This document shows, piece after piece, positions 17,704 to 26,265 of a stretch of DNA of 64,000 bases. Each line of letters starts with the position of its first letter. Within the stretch, counting starts at the first letter, position 1. The stretch is from Proruminimicrobium sp963666965 (GTDB taxonomy: Bacteria > Elusimicrobiota > Endomicrobiia > Endomicrobiales > Endomicrobiaceae), in the NCBI GenBank assembly GCA_963666965.1, contig OY762939.1, positions 1 through 64,000 of the forward strand, written 5' to 3'. The notes below the pieces were generated by a model. The model searched no databases. It was not told the DNA's origin and saw only the letters and a list, made by a program, of their open reading frames with translations. Position numbers and translations under genes: made by a program.

Positions 17704-18143
17704 TTAAACCTCTTTAATCTTATCTCTCTTTTATTGTCATCGATATAGCGCATTTTTATTTCCCATCTTCTCTGTTTTTTGCATCCCGTAAGCCTCTCGC
17801 TCCATTCGACAAGAGAAATTCCGTTTCCGAACAAATATTCATCAAGCCCGAGATCATAAATATTTGTCTCTGCGAGCCTGTAAAGATCAAGATGATATAA
17901 ACTCATATCTTTTGTTTTAAACTCGCTTACAAGAAGAAAGCTGGCGCTTCTTACAAATTTTTTTATTCCGAACTTTAACATAATTCCCTGTATAAAAGTT
18001 GTTTTGCCGGCGCCTAAATCGCCGGCAAAAAAAACAATATCGCCGGGCTTTAAGCAAGATGCAAAATCACCGCCGAGTTTTTTTGTTTGGTCTGAACTTT
18101 CGGTTAAAAATTTTTTTCCGTCAAAAGTGTTTAAAGCCGTCAT
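17700..18143 (-). CDS. tsaE: tRNA t6A biosynthesis ATPase TsaE
   Basis: 147 aa. P-loop GDLGAGKTTFIQGI, MSLYHLDLYRLAE and LVEWSERLTGC are diagnostic of TsaE, the ATPase that resets the TsaB-TsaD complex. The start lies 23 nt inside the thiL 3' end, preceded by GGAAATGAAAT; tsaB follows with an ATGA overlap. Confidence 0.94.
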   Translation of the reverse strand: MTALNTFDGKKFLTESSDQTKKLGGDFASCLKPGDIVFFAGDLGAGKTTFIQGIMLKFGIKKFVRSASFLLVSEFKTKDMSLYHLDLYRLAETNIYDLGLDEYLFGNGISLVEWSERLTGCKKQRRWEIKMRYIDDNKREIRLKRFK

Positions 18144-19128
18144 ATTTCATTTCCGTTTTTATGCCTTTGTCAAAATATTTTATCTTGCCGGAATTATCAA
18201 CGCTGCCGATAACTGATACAGACGGCAAAATTTTTTGCAGCTTTGCTTTATCACGGGCCGCTATAGTAAAAACAAGCTCGAATTCTTCCGCGCCGTTTAA
18301 AGCATAATGATATATCTTTCTTTTATCTTTTTTTGAAAATTCTGATAATTCACTTGAAACCGGAATCTTGTCAAGATAAATAACTGCTCCTTTTTTGTAA
18401 TCAGAAGTTAACAGTTCAACGGATTTTAGCAAACCATCTGAAGAATCTGTCATTGAAGTTATTTTTATATTATTCTGAAACATCTTATAGGCTATATCAA
18501 GCCTTGCCTCAGGTTCCAAATGTTTTCTGACAAGTTTTTTTTCATGCTGTTTTAAATTTATTTTACCGGAATTTAAAATATCAAAACCTGCGCCGGAATC
18601 GCCGAACGAACCGCTGACGCATATGATATCCGATTCTTTTGCGCCGCTTCTAGAAACAGGATCTGATAAACATAATCCTATAAGAGTTATAGACACCGTA
18701 AGTTTATCTGCTTTAACTGTATCGCCGCCAGCAATGTGTATGGAATATTTATCACAATTTTTTTTGAGGGCTATAAAAAATTTTTTGGCAAAAACAGCTT
18801 TTGTTTTTTCAGGAAATCCTGCTGATACAAACATATACAAAGGTCTGGAACATCCCATTGAGGCTATATCGCTTACATTTACTTCAACTGCTTTTTTGGC
18901 TATCTGTTCAGGCGAAGACCACTTTGTCTTAAAATGAATATTTTCTATAAGAATATCGCTGGTTACTGCATAACGGGCATTTTTGCCTGCGGCAAACACA
19001 AAACAATCATCGCCTATATCAATCTTTACGTTATGTTCTTTTAAAGCTCTTGTATTATTCTTCTTTATAAATTTTATAAGTCCGAATTCGCCTATTGATG
19101 ATAATAATTTTTCGCTTGAATTAACCAT
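18121..19128 (-). CDS. thiL: Thiamine-monophosphate kinase
   Basis: 335 aa. It converts thiamine phosphate to thiamine diphosphate. Family motifs in order: KIDIGDDCFVFA, TSDILIENIHF, VNVSDIASMGC, HIAGGDTVK, SGSFGDSGAGFDIL and MTDSSDGLLKSVE. No Shine-Dalgarno is visible, and a TATAAT ends only 8 nt before the ATG, so the mRNA may be leaderless. Confidence 0.94.
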   Translation of the reverse strand: MVNSSEKLLSSIGEFGLIKFIKKNNTRALKEHNVKIDIGDDCFVFAAGKNARYAVTSDILIENIHFKTKWSSPEQIAKKAVEVNVSDIASMGCSRPLYMFVSAGFPEKTKAVFAKKFFIALKKNCDKYSIHIAGGDTVKADKLTVSITLIGLCLSDPVSRSGAKESDIICVSGSFGDSGAGFDILNSGKINLKQHEKKLVRKHLEPEARLDIAYKMFQNNIKITSMTDSSDGLLKSVELLTSDYKKGAVIYLDKIPVSSELSEFSKKDKRKIYHYALNGAEEFELVFTIAARDKAKLQKILPSVSVIGSVDNSGKIKYFDKGIKTEMKYDGFKHF

Positions 19129-19134
19129 ATAGCG

Positions 19135-19185
19135 GTATTATACTATTTTTGACAGAACATTTGATATTTTTGTAGAGTATAATAC
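19135..19185. promoter_or_regulatory. Divergent promoter pair within a 10-bp inverted repeat
   Basis: GTATTATACT (19135-19144) and AGTATAATAC (19176-19185) are perfectly complementary. Each arm carries an outward-facing TATAAT: the left serves thiL (8 nt to ATG), the right serves the 19200 gene (16 nt to ATG). TTGACA at 19149-19154 is present but 23 nt from the right -10, too far for a standard promoter. Neither gene has a visible Shine-Dalgarno. Confidence 0.55.
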
Positions 19186-19199
19186 AGAATGCTCATTTT

Positions 19200-19613
19200 A
19201 TGAAAAATTATATACCTATTTTTGTTATTTCCGTTATTGCGTTTTTTGTGCTTCTGCAGACCTATAAAATGGCTGTTCTAAATACAATGCTGACAACAGG
19301 CCATGTATTTTGCAATGTTATTCTTAATGCCGAAATAAATTATTACTCAAAACACGGCAAATTTAAATATACCGATAAAACTTCGATGGACGAGGATCTA
19401 ATGATAGATGCAAGAAGCGATTTGTTTTTTTCAGCTTTTTCAGTCGAAGAACTTGACAATGGAAAGAGCTTGATAACGGCATACGGTTACGATAATTTGA
19501 AAAATTATATCCTTACCCTTGAATTCGACAAAAACTCAAAAAGCGAATCAAACCCCAACAAACTTAAAATCAAAAGAGTAAAATTAAAAAATTATCACAG
19601 GAGAACAATATGA
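19200..19613 (+). CDS. Unknown 137-aa protein with N-terminal membrane anchor
   Basis: A hydrophobic N-terminus (YIPIFVISVIAFFVLLQTYK) is followed by a region resembling pilin-like small proteins (TTGHVFCNVILNAEINYYSK, then HGKFKYTD), with no type IV prepilin cleavage site. The C-terminus is Lys-rich. It overlaps the UPF0164/TraF-like gene by 4 nt and is probably co-expressed. I assign no function. Confidence 0.6.
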   Translation: MKNYIPIFVISVIAFFVLLQTYKMAVLNTMLTTGHVFCNVILNAEINYYSKHGKFKYTDKTSMDEDLMIDARSDLFFSAFSVEELDNGKSLITAYGYDNLKNYILTLEFDKNSKSESNPNKLKIKRVKLKNYHRRTI

Positions 19614-21163
19614 AAAAAATTTTATGTTTGTTTTTTCTTTTATTGTTTGTTTTCTCTCAGGCTTACGCCGCAAAATGGCAGACGCTTGGAACAAGAGCCG
19701 CCGGAATGGGCGGTGCTGGCGTCGCTGTAGCAGCCGGAACAGATGCGCAGTATTGGAATCCTGCCAATCTTGCTTTCACGTCAGATAAACACAATAATGA
19801 AATTGCTTTATCATTAAATGCCGAAATTGAAGCTACCGGCAAAACTCTTTCCGTAATAGACGAGTTAATGAAAATGTCAGACAAATATGAAGATTTGTCA
19901 TATAAAATTGATAATAATTTAAAGGCCAGTGCCGAAGATATTGCAACTATTTTTAAGGGATTTGCCCTTATATCAGATCTATTAAAATATAAAACCGGCG
20001 CACTTATAGATTTAAATGCCTCTGTTTCAAGTAAATTTAAGAAACTGGCATTTTCTTTCAGAACATTCGGAACTTCCGGAGTAACTCCTTTCGTTGACAG
20101 CGTCAATATAGGGTTAGGATCATCTTCCGGAGGAATACCGCTTGATAATTACACAACACCGTCAGGATATGAACAATATGCAAATCTGATAGCATCGGCT
20201 ATAGATACAGCCGGGATTGAAAGTTCGCTGAAAAATATTTTTGGTTTAAGCAGCGGCGTTACTTCTTCACAGATAGCATCGGCCTTAATAAATATGGCTC
20301 TTGAGGTTGGAGCAAGCGAAGATCAAATCTCAAAAATGACAGATATTGTAGTTACAGAACTTCCTCAGGCATCCGACATTATAAATGCTGCCGGAACAAT
20401 AACAAAAAGTTATGATAACAATGAAACGCAAATCCTTATTGATGCCGGATTATTTGCAGAATGCGCCGTAGGTTACGGCACAGAAGTTTTCAGAGGTATA
20501 TCAGTCGGAACAAATCTTAAAATAATCCAGGGGCAGATGGCTCAGACTTCAATAATGATTTTAAAAGAAGATGAAAAAATAGGCGATGCAATAGATGAAG
20601 CGCTCAAAAATAAAAAAACAACCACATCTTTTGCCGCAGATATAGGAGCAAATTTTGATTTTTCAAAGTTTTTTGAAAAGAAAATATTATTTAATCCGAA
20701 ATTCGGACTCATTGCAAAAAACATAAACAGCCCTTCTTTTGAAAGGCCTTCAAAGCCTCAAAATGCTCCGGCAGAATTAATATGGCGAGATAACTCATAT
20801 TCTCTTGACAGACAGATACGCGCCGGAATTGCGCTAAATCCGGTAAATAATTTAATCTTTGCATGCGATATCGATGTGTTTTCAAACAAAACAATGGTCG
20901 ACGGTTTTTATTCACAGGAACTTGCCTTGGGGCTTGAATATAATGTTTTAAATAAAAAGCATTTTAATATGCCTTTAAGATTAGGACTTACAAGAAACTT
21001 AGCCGAAAATGAAGTTTGGGTATATTCGGCGGGTTTCGGAATACTTGCCGGCGTAGTATTTATTGATTTTGCGTGCGCATTGAGTTCTCAGACTACAACA
21101 ATAGACGGCACAAATATTCCGTCAAGCGCGGAAGCAGCCTTTACTTTCGGAGCAAAATTTTAG
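19610..21163 (+). CDS. UPF0164/TraF-like outer-membrane beta-barrel protein
   Basis: 517 aa. A cleavable signal peptide (LCLFFLLLFVFSQAYA) is followed by WQTLGTRAAGMGGAGVAVAA and AQYWNPANLAF, a start shared by FadL-like, PorV-like and TraF_2/UPF0164 proteins. The C-terminal half has alternating strands (GIALNPVNNLIFACDIDVF, LGLEYNVLNKKHFNMPLRLG) and ends with Phe (FTFGAKF), as outer-membrane barrels do. A role as a barrel protein in the outer membrane is likely; cargo unknown. Its stop faces that of the U32 gene 7 nt away. Confidence 0.78.
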   Translation: MKKILCLFFLLLFVFSQAYAAKWQTLGTRAAGMGGAGVAVAAGTDAQYWNPANLAFTSDKHNNEIALSLNAEIEATGKTLSVIDELMKMSDKYEDLSYKIDNNLKASAEDIATIFKGFALISDLLKYKTGALIDLNASVSSKFKKLAFSFRTFGTSGVTPFVDSVNIGLGSSSGGIPLDNYTTPSGYEQYANLIASAIDTAGIESSLKNIFGLSSGVTSSQIASALINMALEVGASEDQISKMTDIVVTELPQASDIINAAGTITKSYDNNETQILIDAGLFAECAVGYGTEVFRGISVGTNLKIIQGQMAQTSIMILKEDEKIGDAIDEALKNKKTTTSFAADIGANFDFSKFFEKKILFNPKFGLIAKNINSPSFERPSKPQNAPAELIWRDNSYSLDRQIRAGIALNPVNNLIFACDIDVFSNKTMVDGFYSQELALGLEYNVLNKKHFNMPLRLGLTRNLAENEVWVYSAGFGILAGVVFIDFACALSSQTTTIDGTNIPSSAEAAFTFGAKF

Positions 21164-21169
21164 AATTAG

Positions 21170-23137
21170 TTACTTTAATTTTCTCGCAAAATTGAACTTA
21201 TGACGGGAATTAAGGTTGGTATGTCCGTAAAATGCTTTTAAGTTTATATCGATATAATTTTTATCGGGTTTAACGTACGATAAGTCTATTCCGAAAGAAT
21301 TGATTCCGTTCTTTTTTAAAATATGTTTTAAATCAAAAAGCATAACGGGATATTTCGGTATGATGATTGTTTCTTCTTCGGAAGATATTATTCTAAATTC
21401 GTCTAAATCCGTTTTTATTTCGCTGTTTTTTACAGATTCCGAAAATATCATTTTTGATACGGCAAGTTTAGGAAATCCGGAAATATAAACAATCATTCTG
21501 TTTTTAAGCTGTGGCGGCATTTCAAAAATATTTGACATATCATCTTCCCATGAAACCGTAAAAGCCCCTACATTAAATTTTTGTAAATATTCGGCGGCAT
21601 AAGAATTAAGAACGTATAAAAACTGTCCGGCCGATAAAGAAACCTTTGCTTTTTCAAAAAAGACAAAATGAGATATATTGTTTATAAAAAATTTCTCGTA
21701 TCCTTCATTTAAAAGTTTTCTCACCGTTTCTGAAAATTGCATAATTCTGTTTTCCTCTATAAAATCGGGAAGTTCAAAATAATCAACGCTTTTATTTTTT
21801 ATTCTTTTCAAATCGCAAATATTGTTTTTTGTAATGCTGAAAACTATCTTATATTTTGAATTATCAAGCATATCAAGCCATTTAACATTGTTTATCCTTA
21901 TAAAAAGTTCAGGTATTTTAAAATTGTTATTTTTAAATTGACAGCTGTGCATATTCATTTTTTTTAAGTCAGGAATATTTGCAGATATATCAGGGCTTTC
22001 AAATGTAATATCGGACTCAGTTATTTTAAAAACTTCAAATCCTTTTTGTGCATATATGCCGTCCAATCCGATAATATAACCCGTATCTGATTTGACAAGA
22101 TCCTTAATTTTCAAGGTTTCGCTTCTGTCATTTTTTTTATCTACAATTCTGATGGTATTCCCTTTTTCCAAAATGCAGTCAGTGTCAATAAAAAAACAAC
22201 CGTTTTCAATATTTCCCACGTTGCCAGCGAAAAAACCGGTATTTTTTGATTTCTCAGGTTCAAAAATATTTTTATCGGGAACTTTAAAATTAAAAGTTGT
22301 TTTTTGTCTGGCATAATCGTATGCGAGAATATTTAAAGCTTCTTTAAGGGCATTCTCCGCATTTTCCGGAGTTGCGTCTATAAGCGTTTTATAAGCCTTT
22401 ACAGTTTTATAAACATACGACGCATTTTTCATTCTCCCTTCTATCTTTAAAGACGTGATGCCGGATTTTTTTAATTCTTCCACATATTGCGCAAGCTGCA
22501 GATCTTTCGGAGATAAAAAATATCCGCGTCTTTTTTGTAAATCCCACAATCTTCTGCACGGCTGAGTGCATAATCCTCTGTTACCGCTGTGACCGCCTAT
22601 AAAACTTGAAAATAAACACAGTCCTGAAACACAAAAACATAACGCGCCGTGGCAGAATATTTCAAGTTCGCAGTTTGTGTTTTGTTTTATATGTTTTATT
22701 TCGTCAAACGAAGATTCTCTTGCAAGAACAACTCTGGAAAAACCCATTTGTTCGGCCTGTTTGACGCCGAATGAATTATGTACAGCAAGCTGAGTGCTTG
22801 CATGCATTCTCAGGTCCGGAAAATATTTTTTTATAATACCTGCCGCGCCTATATCCTGGACTATTACTGCATCGGCGCATAAACTTAAGAATTGCAATTC
22901 TTCAAAAACAGCCGGAATATCTTTCTGGCTTATAAGCGTATTCAAAGCGCCGTAAACCTTTACATTTTTCTCTTTTGCCTTAATGCACAGATTATAAAAT
23001 TCTTTTCGTGAAAAATTCTGGGCTTTTGAACGGGCGCTGAAATTTTTAAGCCCGGCATAAACGGCATTTGCTCCTGCATTTACTGCCGACATAAAAGATT
23101 CTTTGTTTCCGGCCGGTGCCAAAAGTTCAATTTTCAT
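21170..23137 (-). CDS. U32-family protease-like protein (RlhA/YhbU type)
   Basis: 655 aa. The N-terminal U32 domain (LLAPAGNKESFMSAVNAGAN, VQDIGAAGI, MHASTQLAVHN) has the Cys-rich signature HGALCFCVSGLCLFSS and GLCTQPCRR, probably an iron-sulfur site. A DUF3656-like collagenase segment and a long C-terminal extension follow. U32 members include 23S rRNA (RlhA) and tRNA (TrhP) hydroxylation factors, so RNA modification is more likely than proteolysis. The start has no Shine-Dalgarno and sits 6 nt from a TAAAAT box. Confidence 0.87.
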   Translation of the reverse strand: MKIELLAPAGNKESFMSAVNAGANAVYAGLKNFSARSKAQNFSRKEFYNLCIKAKEKNVKVYGALNTLISQKDIPAVFEELQFLSLCADAVIVQDIGAAGIIKKYFPDLRMHASTQLAVHNSFGVKQAEQMGFSRVVLARESSFDEIKHIKQNTNCELEIFCHGALCFCVSGLCLFSSFIGGHSGNRGLCTQPCRRLWDLQKRRGYFLSPKDLQLAQYVEELKKSGITSLKIEGRMKNASYVYKTVKAYKTLIDATPENAENALKEALNILAYDYARQKTTFNFKVPDKNIFEPEKSKNTGFFAGNVGNIENGCFFIDTDCILEKGNTIRIVDKKNDRSETLKIKDLVKSDTGYIIGLDGIYAQKGFEVFKITESDITFESPDISANIPDLKKMNMHSCQFKNNNFKIPELFIRINNVKWLDMLDNSKYKIVFSITKNNICDLKRIKNKSVDYFELPDFIEENRIMQFSETVRKLLNEGYEKFFINNISHFVFFEKAKVSLSAGQFLYVLNSYAAEYLQKFNVGAFTVSWEDDMSNIFEMPPQLKNRMIVYISGFPKLAVSKMIFSESVKNSEIKTDLDEFRIISSEEETIIIPKYPVMLFDLKHILKKNGINSFGIDLSYVKPDKNYIDINLKAFYGHTNLNSRHKFNFARKLK

Positions 23138-23143
23138 AAAAGT

Positions 23144-23188
23144 ATTTTAGCATTTTTCGCAAAAAGTTTTTTTACAATATGGTATAAT
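23144..23188. promoter_or_regulatory. Divergent extended -10 promoters 6 nt from both ATGs
   Basis: Plus strand: TGG-TATAAT (-10 at 23183-23188), then six bases, then ATG 23195. Minus strand: TGC-TAAAAT (-10 at 23149-23144), then six bases, then ATG 23137. Both are TGn extended -10 boxes. Transcription start would fall at or next to the A of each ATG, giving leaderless mRNAs. Confidence 0.65.
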
Positions 23189-23194
23189 TATCTC

Positions 23195-25201
23195 ATGCGT
23201 AATCCCGTTAACGGTTTTCTGGAATCAGTTTATGAAAAAAAATTTTATTTTCTGATAGCCTGTTTTTCCATATTATTAAACTGGGCGGGGCACAGTTTTG
23301 TTTACGAAAACAGCTACAGATTTTTAACATTCGATATGCTCGGCACTTTTGTTGCCGCTATAACTCTTGGAAGCGTATGGGCGATAATAGTTGCGATAAT
23401 AACTCCTGTCGTTTTGTCAAATATAACTTCTCCTCATTTTATTTATGTTGCCGTAATTAACATAGCAGGCGCTCTTTTTTGGGGCTGGCTTGCAGAATCA
23501 GGCAGACTTACCGTCTTTAACACAAAAACAAACATAGATAATGATTTCAAAAAAACGTTTTTTATATCGGGCCGTTTTATATTATTTGCAGGGATAGGAA
23601 CAGGCCTGGTAATATCCATATTTTCATCCGTAGTAAAAAATATTATATTTCAGGATGCAATATTTAAACAGCCTTATTCTATTTATTTTACGGAATCTTT
23701 CAGAAATATTTTCAATATAGAATTTTCTGGCATTTATTCATTAGCGGCAAATTATGTAGCCGAAACTTTTGTTGAAATACCAAACATGATACTCACTGTA
23801 TTTATAGGAAGCGTAATATGCGTTACGATATTAAAATATAATGCCGTCATGCTTACCGAACATTACAGATCAAATCTAGAAAAAAAGAATGTCTCTTGGC
23901 TCAACATATTTTTAGACGGAATATCAAAAACGGAATTTATACTTTTTCTGATTTCGGGATATCTATATATTTCAACCGTTAAAAAAGTTTCACATACTGT
24001 GCTACCGAGTCTTCTTGAACAAATATCTACGCAGTCTCTGCAGAATTTTTTGTTCCTTGAAATGATATCGATTCCTCTTATAATAATAATTCTAATGCTT
24101 TTTTTAAAAACAATTATTTCTATTCCGAAAATAAACATACGCCAGGAGCTTTTATATTTAAGAAGAAGTATTCTCACCAAAAAAGATTTTGAAAGAGATT
24201 CTTCTCAGTTCATACTGATTTCTTTTATATCTTCCGTTTTTACGGTGGCGGTCTATCTTGCCATAATTATATACCTGACAGGAATCACTCCCATCAAATA
24301 TTATAAAACAGTATCGGATCTGCCGGTTGACACAAGCAGCTTTATCTGGCTTATTATACTGCTTATAACTTTTATATTGATAGACAGATACAATAATACT
24401 CTCACACACGATTCAACAATAGAAAACGAACTCATAAAAAAACAAACAATATCTGAAATAAAAGAATCATTTGAATCGCAGATACAGAGACTTCAGCTTC
24501 TTGAATTAAACTGGGCTCAGGATACTGTTGAGCTTTTAAAAAGTTCAAGACATGACCTTGTAAACCAGCTTGAAAAAACAAATACCGGGCTTAACGATAT
24601 TTTATCTGAAGTTTATGATAAAATAGTAAAGCCTTACAGAGATGAAATACTTGAAAATCAAAAAAATACCAGAGAAAATGTTGAAGATTTAAGCAGCGGC
24701 AAGCTGCATAAAACAGAACTTTCATTACTCAATGAAACTATTAAAAAACAATTTGAATACTACAATTTAAAATTAAAGCCCTATATTGAATTTGAATTTA
24801 CTGCGCAGCCGCATAAACAATTTTACTGTTACACTAACAGGTTAATTTTTATTGCGCTCAATAACATAGTCGATAATTCAGTATTTGCGCTGCAAAAACT
24901 TATTACAGCCGGCAGCTTTACCGGAAAAATTAAAATATCGTCTGAAATTGCCGACAATAAAAAAAATCTTATCATAAAAATTGCCGACAATGCCGGAGGG
25001 CTGGAAGAAACTGTTATTTCAAAAATATACAGACAACAGATTGAAAGTTCAAAAGGGCAAAGACTTGGAGAAGGAACGATTCATACCGCATATTTTGTTA
25101 AGATATTAAACGGAACCATAACGGCCGCAAACACATACGATTGCGGCACAAAAGGCCTTGAAACAAATATTATTCTGCCAATTTATGAGGAGGAAAAATG
25201 A
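23195..25201 (+). CDS. Multi-TM sensor histidine kinase (SpoOB/DpiB-like phosphoacceptor)
   Basis: 668 aa. Residues about 15-220 form six or so helices reminiscent of ECF-transporter S components or a 5TM sensor (MLGTFVAAITLGSVWAIIVA). Three or four more helices lie at 245-400. A coiled coil (415-450) leads to the probable phosphoacceptor His453 in SSRHDLVNQLE, similar to the RHD..NHL form of citrate-type kinases. The HATPase domain follows: N box ALNNIVDNS (N557, N561), G1 IADNAGG (598-602), G2 LGEGTIHT (624-631). The ATG is probably leaderless. It overlaps the response regulator gene by 4 nt, so the two are an obvious pair. Confidence 0.85.
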   Translation: MRNPVNGFLESVYEKKFYFLIACFSILLNWAGHSFVYENSYRFLTFDMLGTFVAAITLGSVWAIIVAIITPVVLSNITSPHFIYVAVINIAGALFWGWLAESGRLTVFNTKTNIDNDFKKTFFISGRFILFAGIGTGLVISIFSSVVKNIIFQDAIFKQPYSIYFTESFRNIFNIEFSGIYSLAANYVAETFVEIPNMILTVFIGSVICVTILKYNAVMLTEHYRSNLEKKNVSWLNIFLDGISKTEFILFLISGYLYISTVKKVSHTVLPSLLEQISTQSLQNFLFLEMISIPLIIIILMLFLKTIISIPKINIRQELLYLRRSILTKKDFERDSSQFILISFISSVFTVAVYLAIIIYLTGITPIKYYKTVSDLPVDTSSFIWLIILLITFILIDRYNNTLTHDSTIENELIKKQTISEIKESFESQIQRLQLLELNWAQDTVELLKSSRHDLVNQLEKTNTGLNDILSEVYDKIVKPYRDEILENQKNTRENVEDLSSGKLHKTELSLLNETIKKQFEYYNLKLKPYIEFEFTAQPHKQFYCYTNRLIFIALNNIVDNSVFALQKLITAGSFTGKIKISSEIADNKKNLIIKIADNAGGLEETVISKIYRQQIESSKGQRLGEGTIHTAYFVKILNGTITAANTYDCGTKGLETNIILPIYEEEK

Positions 25202-26253
25202 CTCCAGAAATAAAGAAAAAAATTATAGCTTTAACTGATGATGACGCCGGCATAAGACAATCTCTTGAAAGAATAATTCTGAAACATTTTGAAAATATAG
25301 AAATCAAAAAATTTGCGGCCACCATCGAACTTAAAAAATTTATTCTTGATAATCCCGACAGTATAGATTTATTGATTCTTGATATTCATTTCGGTATAGG
25401 AGAAACGGGACTTGATATTTTGCCGTTTATTAAACAAACAGCTCCTGCCGTTCAGATAATACTTCTTACTGCTATGGAACGCGTTTACGGGCAATCGGTC
25501 GCAAACCTTGCCGGAGACGCTATTTTTGATTTTATCTCAAAACCGGTTACAGAAACCGAAATCATAATAAAAGTTAAAAAAGCTTTAAATGCCGTTGATT
25601 CTTTATCCGATAAAATAAAAAATCTGCAGACTCAAAATAATATTTTGTCATCAATCTTAGATAAAGATAAAAAAATACAGCCTGGAGCCGGAAGAACATT
25701 TGAAAATGAAATTCTGGTAAAACTCTCTAAAATGACAACTGCCATTATGCAAAATCCGTTTGCACCCAAACAAAATGTAATAATAAACGGACAGGAGATA
25801 GACATTCTTGCATTTACGACTCCGCCACTTCCTTTTGCCGTTCTTCTTTTTGAAACAAAATATTTTCCGAATGCAAAATTGATAGGCAGCATAAATGACT
25901 CTTTAAAAATAATAACAGGAAATTCTGAAACTATTTCAGAAAAACGCAGAAATATTTTTGAACAGGCAGACAACCAGTTTAAGCAGGTAAGCAAAAAAAT
26001 AGAAAAGGTATTAAAAGACAGCAATTTTAACGATAAAAATGAAAAATTAAGGCCTTTTATTCAGACTTTTGTGGTATTTACGGATTCTACGGATTATTCG
26101 CAATTAAACACTTCGAATGCAAATAAATATGTTAAGCTTGTCAAAGCCTCGGAGTTAACGCATGATTTTATTATAAAAAGCGTATTTGCGCTGCCAAAAA
26201 GAGATGTATCTGCGCACGTGAAGCAGCTGATTCTTGATAACCTGCTGAAATAA
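25198..26253 (+). CDS. Response regulator fused to a NERD-like nuclease domain
   Basis: 351 aa. The N-terminal receiver domain has acidic pocket D14-D16, phosphoacceptor D62 (LLILDIHFG), T91 and K115. After a coiled linker (about 131-162) comes a NERD/PD-(D/E)XK-like domain: GRTFENEILVKL (E169/E171), an EID strand with D202 (NGQEIDILAF), then E219-x-K221 (LLFETKYF) and a following Gly. This is the order of catalytic residues in nuclease-related domains. No DNA-binding HTH output is present. The start overlaps the kinase gene (ATGA). Phosphorylation controlling a nuclease is inference; some NERD proteins lack demonstrated activity. Confidence 0.8.
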   Translation: MTPEIKKKIIALTDDDAGIRQSLERIILKHFENIEIKKFAATIELKKFILDNPDSIDLLILDIHFGIGETGLDILPFIKQTAPAVQIILLTAMERVYGQSVANLAGDAIFDFISKPVTETEIIIKVKKALNAVDSLSDKIKNLQTQNNILSSILDKDKKIQPGAGRTFENEILVKLSKMTTAIMQNPFAPKQNVIINGQEIDILAFTTPPLPFAVLLFETKYFPNAKLIGSINDSLKIITGNSETISEKRRNIFEQADNQFKQVSKKIEKVLKDSNFNDKNEKLRPFIQTFVVFTDSTDYSQLNTSNANKYVKLVKASELTHDFIIKSVFALPKRDVSAHVKQLILDNLLK

Positions 26254-26265
26254 ACCGGACTGTGC

